DNA of 8,258 nucleotides, taken from NCBI GenBank assembly GCA_934446135.1, contig CAKSDT010000076.1, positions 1 to 8,258 on the forward strand, in the 5' to 3' direction. Of the stretch, positions 6,414 through 8,258 are shown piece after piece. Each line of letters opens with the position of its first letter. Position 1 is the stretch's first letter. The stretch comes from an uncultured Clostridia bacterium (GTDB taxonomy: Bacteria > Bacillota > Clostridia > RGIG6154). The notes under the pieces are model-generated. The model saw only the letters and a list, made by a program, of their open reading frames with translations. It made no database searches and had not been told where the DNA came from. A program made the translations under genes and the position numbers.

Positions 6414-8113
6414 TTAATAATAGTTTTTTGAATTACATTAAGCGTTATAAGTTTAAAAGTATATTTGTCAGGACAATATCTAAACTGTTTCTATTCATTT
6501 TGATACCTCTCATTATTGTCAGTTCATGTTTTATATTTTTCTATTCAAAGAACTTAGAAAAGCATCAGCAAGCGTACAAAGAAGAACAAAATCGTTCTAT
6601 TTACTCGAGTTGGGAAACTTTTCAGAAAATTATCGTTCAAAACAACAATTTTCTTACATATTCTCATGATGCTGATTTCTTCTATTCAGCACTATCTATT
6701 GATGATCTTATCTCCGAAAGAGAAGCCATTGTTAATCTCACAACTATATTAAAAAATTCAATAAATCAGATAGATTATTTTGACAGTATCTATCTTTACT
6801 CTGAAAATTTAGATTATGTGTTAGGCACCAACTCTGCCTCTTACTATAATAAATTTTGGGACATAGGTTGGCTTGACAAAAAATCGGGTTTAATAAAGGA
6901 CTCCATTTCTGTCAGGACAACGAAAACCACGGTACAAAAAAACACCCTTTCTTTTTTATATAATTTATCCGACTACAAAAATGAATTGATAGTATATAAC
7001 CTTGATTATGATTTTATGGTCCGGTCATTCAAAACTCTAAGTGATGATGTAACAGACTGCTATATCTATGATTCCAATGGGAAAATAATGTTTTCATACG
7101 ATATTAATCAAATAGGTTTGAACATTAAGAATTTAAATATCTCAATGTCACAAAATACAATTAACAAGAGTAATGCTGACAACTCTTTTACCGTACTTAC
7201 TGTACATTCTTCAAACAACAATAGCACAATTATTACAAGTTACAGTATTGCATTAATTTTATTTGTTTTAATATTAATTATAATTGCTACAGTGACATCC
7301 TTTCAAATAACTGTACAGTTTTACAAATCACTTGTAGAGTGTTTATTATTTATGCGTGATATAGTCGGTGATAATATTTCCAGTGATAACGAAGTCAAAC
7401 TTATAAGCAATAGTATTTTTCAGTTTACTCAAAAACACCATGAATTTGAAAGAGAACTTGCAACATACATAAATGAATTAAAAAGAACACAGGTTGTTGC
7501 ACTTCAGGAACAAATCAATCCTCACTTTATTTTTAATACATTAAACATGATTTCTATGCTTGACTTGAGCGGAAAAAAGGGTAATGGCAATCATGAAATA
7601 TCAGACATAGTAACACAACTTTCAGAAATCTTAAGATTTATTATGGAAAATGATAATTATTTTGTAACATTTGAAAAAGAAATTCTTTATCTTAAAAAAT
7701 ATGTCAATATTCAAAGTCATAAATATGGTGAAAAAATAAATACAATTATTGATATTCCGGATAATATTATGAATAAAAATATAATTAAATTCACATTGCA
7801 ACCGATTGTTGAAAACGCTATAATTCATAGAAGAAAAACAGATTGCAAAGATTTTTTAATTAAAATTTCAGCGAAGCATGTTGATGATATGATTATTATT
7901 GATGTATTTAATACGGGCACTGAAATAGACTCTGAAACTCTAAGCAAATTACAAAAGCAACTTGAAACCGATTTGCCTCTTCCCAGTAAACACATAGGAC
8001 TTGCAAATGTAAGTTTGAGGTATAGGTACATTTTCGGCGAACAATTCGGATGTAGCATTACATCCTCAAAAAAGGGTGTTACAGTCCAAATTAAAATGCC
8101 ATATAATATATAA
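6410..8113 (+). CDS. YesM-like membrane sensor histidine kinase
   Basis: The 567-residue protein has a first membrane helix (about 22-47), an external sensing region of some 230 residues and a second helix (about 277-300). A helical linker follows, in which I see no HAMP-like proline motif. The His_kinase (LytS/YesM type) domain carries LQEQINPHFIFNTLNMISML with phospho-acceptor His372. The ATPase domain has the N-box LQPIVENA (Asn469) and the late glycine motif IGLANVSLRYRYIFG (529-543). The usual G1 box DxGxG reads NTGTE at 501-505, with Asn for Asp and Glu for the second Gly, so ATP binding may be altered. The external region is probably a Cache-like fold as in other YesM proteins, but I see no diagnostic motif. 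It overlaps the regulator gene by four bases and should phosphorylate its product in response to an extracellular ligand. Confidence 0.92.
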   Translation: MINNSFLNYIKRYKFKSIFVRTISKLFLFILIPLIIVSSCFIFFYSKNLEKHQQAYKEEQNRSIYSSWETFQKIIVQNNNFLTYSHDADFFYSALSIDDLISEREAIVNLTTILKNSINQIDYFDSIYLYSENLDYVLGTNSASYYNKFWDIGWLDKKSGLIKDSISVRTTKTTVQKNTLSFLYNLSDYKNELIVYNLDYDFMVRSFKTLSDDVTDCYIYDSNGKIMFSYDINQIGLNIKNLNISMSQNTINKSNADNSFTVLTVHSSNNNSTIITSYSIALILFVLILIIIATVTSFQITVQFYKSLVECLLFMRDIVGDNISSDNEVKLISNSIFQFTQKHHEFERELATYINELKRTQVVALQEQINPHFIFNTLNMISMLDLSGKKGNGNHEISDIVTQLSEILRFIMENDNYFVTFEKEILYLKKYVNIQSHKYGEKINTIIDIPDNIMNKNIIKFTLQPIVENAIIHRRKTDCKDFLIKISAKHVDDMIIIDVFNTGTEIDSETLSKLQKQLETDLPLPSKHIGLANVSLRYRYIFGEQFGCSITSSKKGVTVQIKMPYNI

Positions 8114-8118
8114 ATTTT

Positions 8119-8151
8119 ATCCCTGATAAAAGTCAGGGGTATTGTTTTTTG
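8119..8151 (+). terminator. Factor-independent terminator of the two-component operon
   Basis: ATCCCTGA (8119-8126) pairs with TCAGGGGT (8133-8140) as an 8-bp stem with one G-T pair and loop TAAAAG. ATTG and a run of six T (8145-8150) follow. It begins 5 nt after the kinase stop codon. Confidence 0.85.
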
Positions 8152-8242
8152 TTCAGTTATATATATAATATTATCTTATTAGGGCATGTGAAGTTTTTTC
8201 TGTAAATTAGATTTTTCTATGACAAAATATCGGTTTTTAGTG

Positions 8243-8258
8243 GGCAGGATAGCCGAGT
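8243..8258 (+). tRNA. Possible 5' end of a tRNA (tRNA-Cys-like), cut by the window edge
   Basis: GGCAGGATAGCCGAGT fits the tRNA start: a 7-nt acceptor arm GGCAGGA, T8, a purine at 9, D-arm bases GCC, then the A14-R15 pair of the D-loop. From memory, Bacillus and Clostridium tRNA-Cys genes begin very similarly (GGC..., then ATAGCCAAGTGG), while some tRNA-Ser genes share the CCGAGT part. Only 16 bases are present, so neither the acceptor pairing nor the anticodon can be tested. Confidence 0.42.

Noticed and set aside
8219..8258. ATG at 8219 opening a frame to the window end
   Set aside because: It has no ribosome site, only 13 codons are visible, and it runs through the tRNA-like bases.
1..8258. 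Mobile elements, CRISPR arrays or long repeats
   Set aside because: I saw no transposase, terminal inverted repeats with target duplications, or regular repeat-spacer pattern. The 30-bp TTTG spacing involves only short matches and is not an array.

Overview
The window is AT-rich and its genes carry Shine-Dalgarno sites of Gram-positive type. It encodes a YesM/YesN-type two-component pair, a CcpA-type catabolite-response-like site and factor-independent terminators. This points to a low-GC Firmicute, most likely a carbohydrate-using member of the Clostridia. That placement is inferred from gene style and was not tested by any search.

Layout: (1) Positions 1-162 hold the last 53 codons of a plus-strand gene that I cannot name. 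It ends at a strong hairpin shared with the convergent minus-strand genes. (2) Positions about 1974 down to 216 form a minus-strand housekeeping cluster: an MGMT-like protein with a TTG start, a YgjP/SprT-like metallopeptidase, and a GNAT acetyltransferase. The metallopeptidase reading frame is broken by one base in an A5 run near its N-terminus. (3) Positions 5306 down to 1995 are a two-gene minus-strand operon: a cytoplasmic GH2 glycoside hydrolase with both catalytic glutamates, followed by an SGNH/GDSL esterase. (4) Positions 5307-5660 are a divergent control region with a promoter on each strand, a near-consensus cre-like site downstream of the hydrolase promoter, and TTTG tetramers spaced about 30 bp apart on the regulator side. 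(5) Positions 5661-8113 encode a REC-AraC response regulator and its membrane sensor kinase, overlapping by ATGA and ending at a clear terminator. (6) The last 16 bases look like the 5' end of a tRNA, possibly tRNA-Cys.

Working model: the kinase senses an extracellular signal, probably a glycan or sugar, and phosphorylates the AraC-type regulator. The regulator activates the divergent hydrolase-esterase operon, which trims acylated oligosaccharides inside the cell, and the cre-like site would silence the operon when preferred sugars are present. No transporter is in the window. I see no mobile element, CRISPR array or clearly new defence or biosynthetic system. The points most worth checking are the frameshifted metallopeptidase, the arrangement of the divergent control region, and the altered ATP-binding motif of the kinase.
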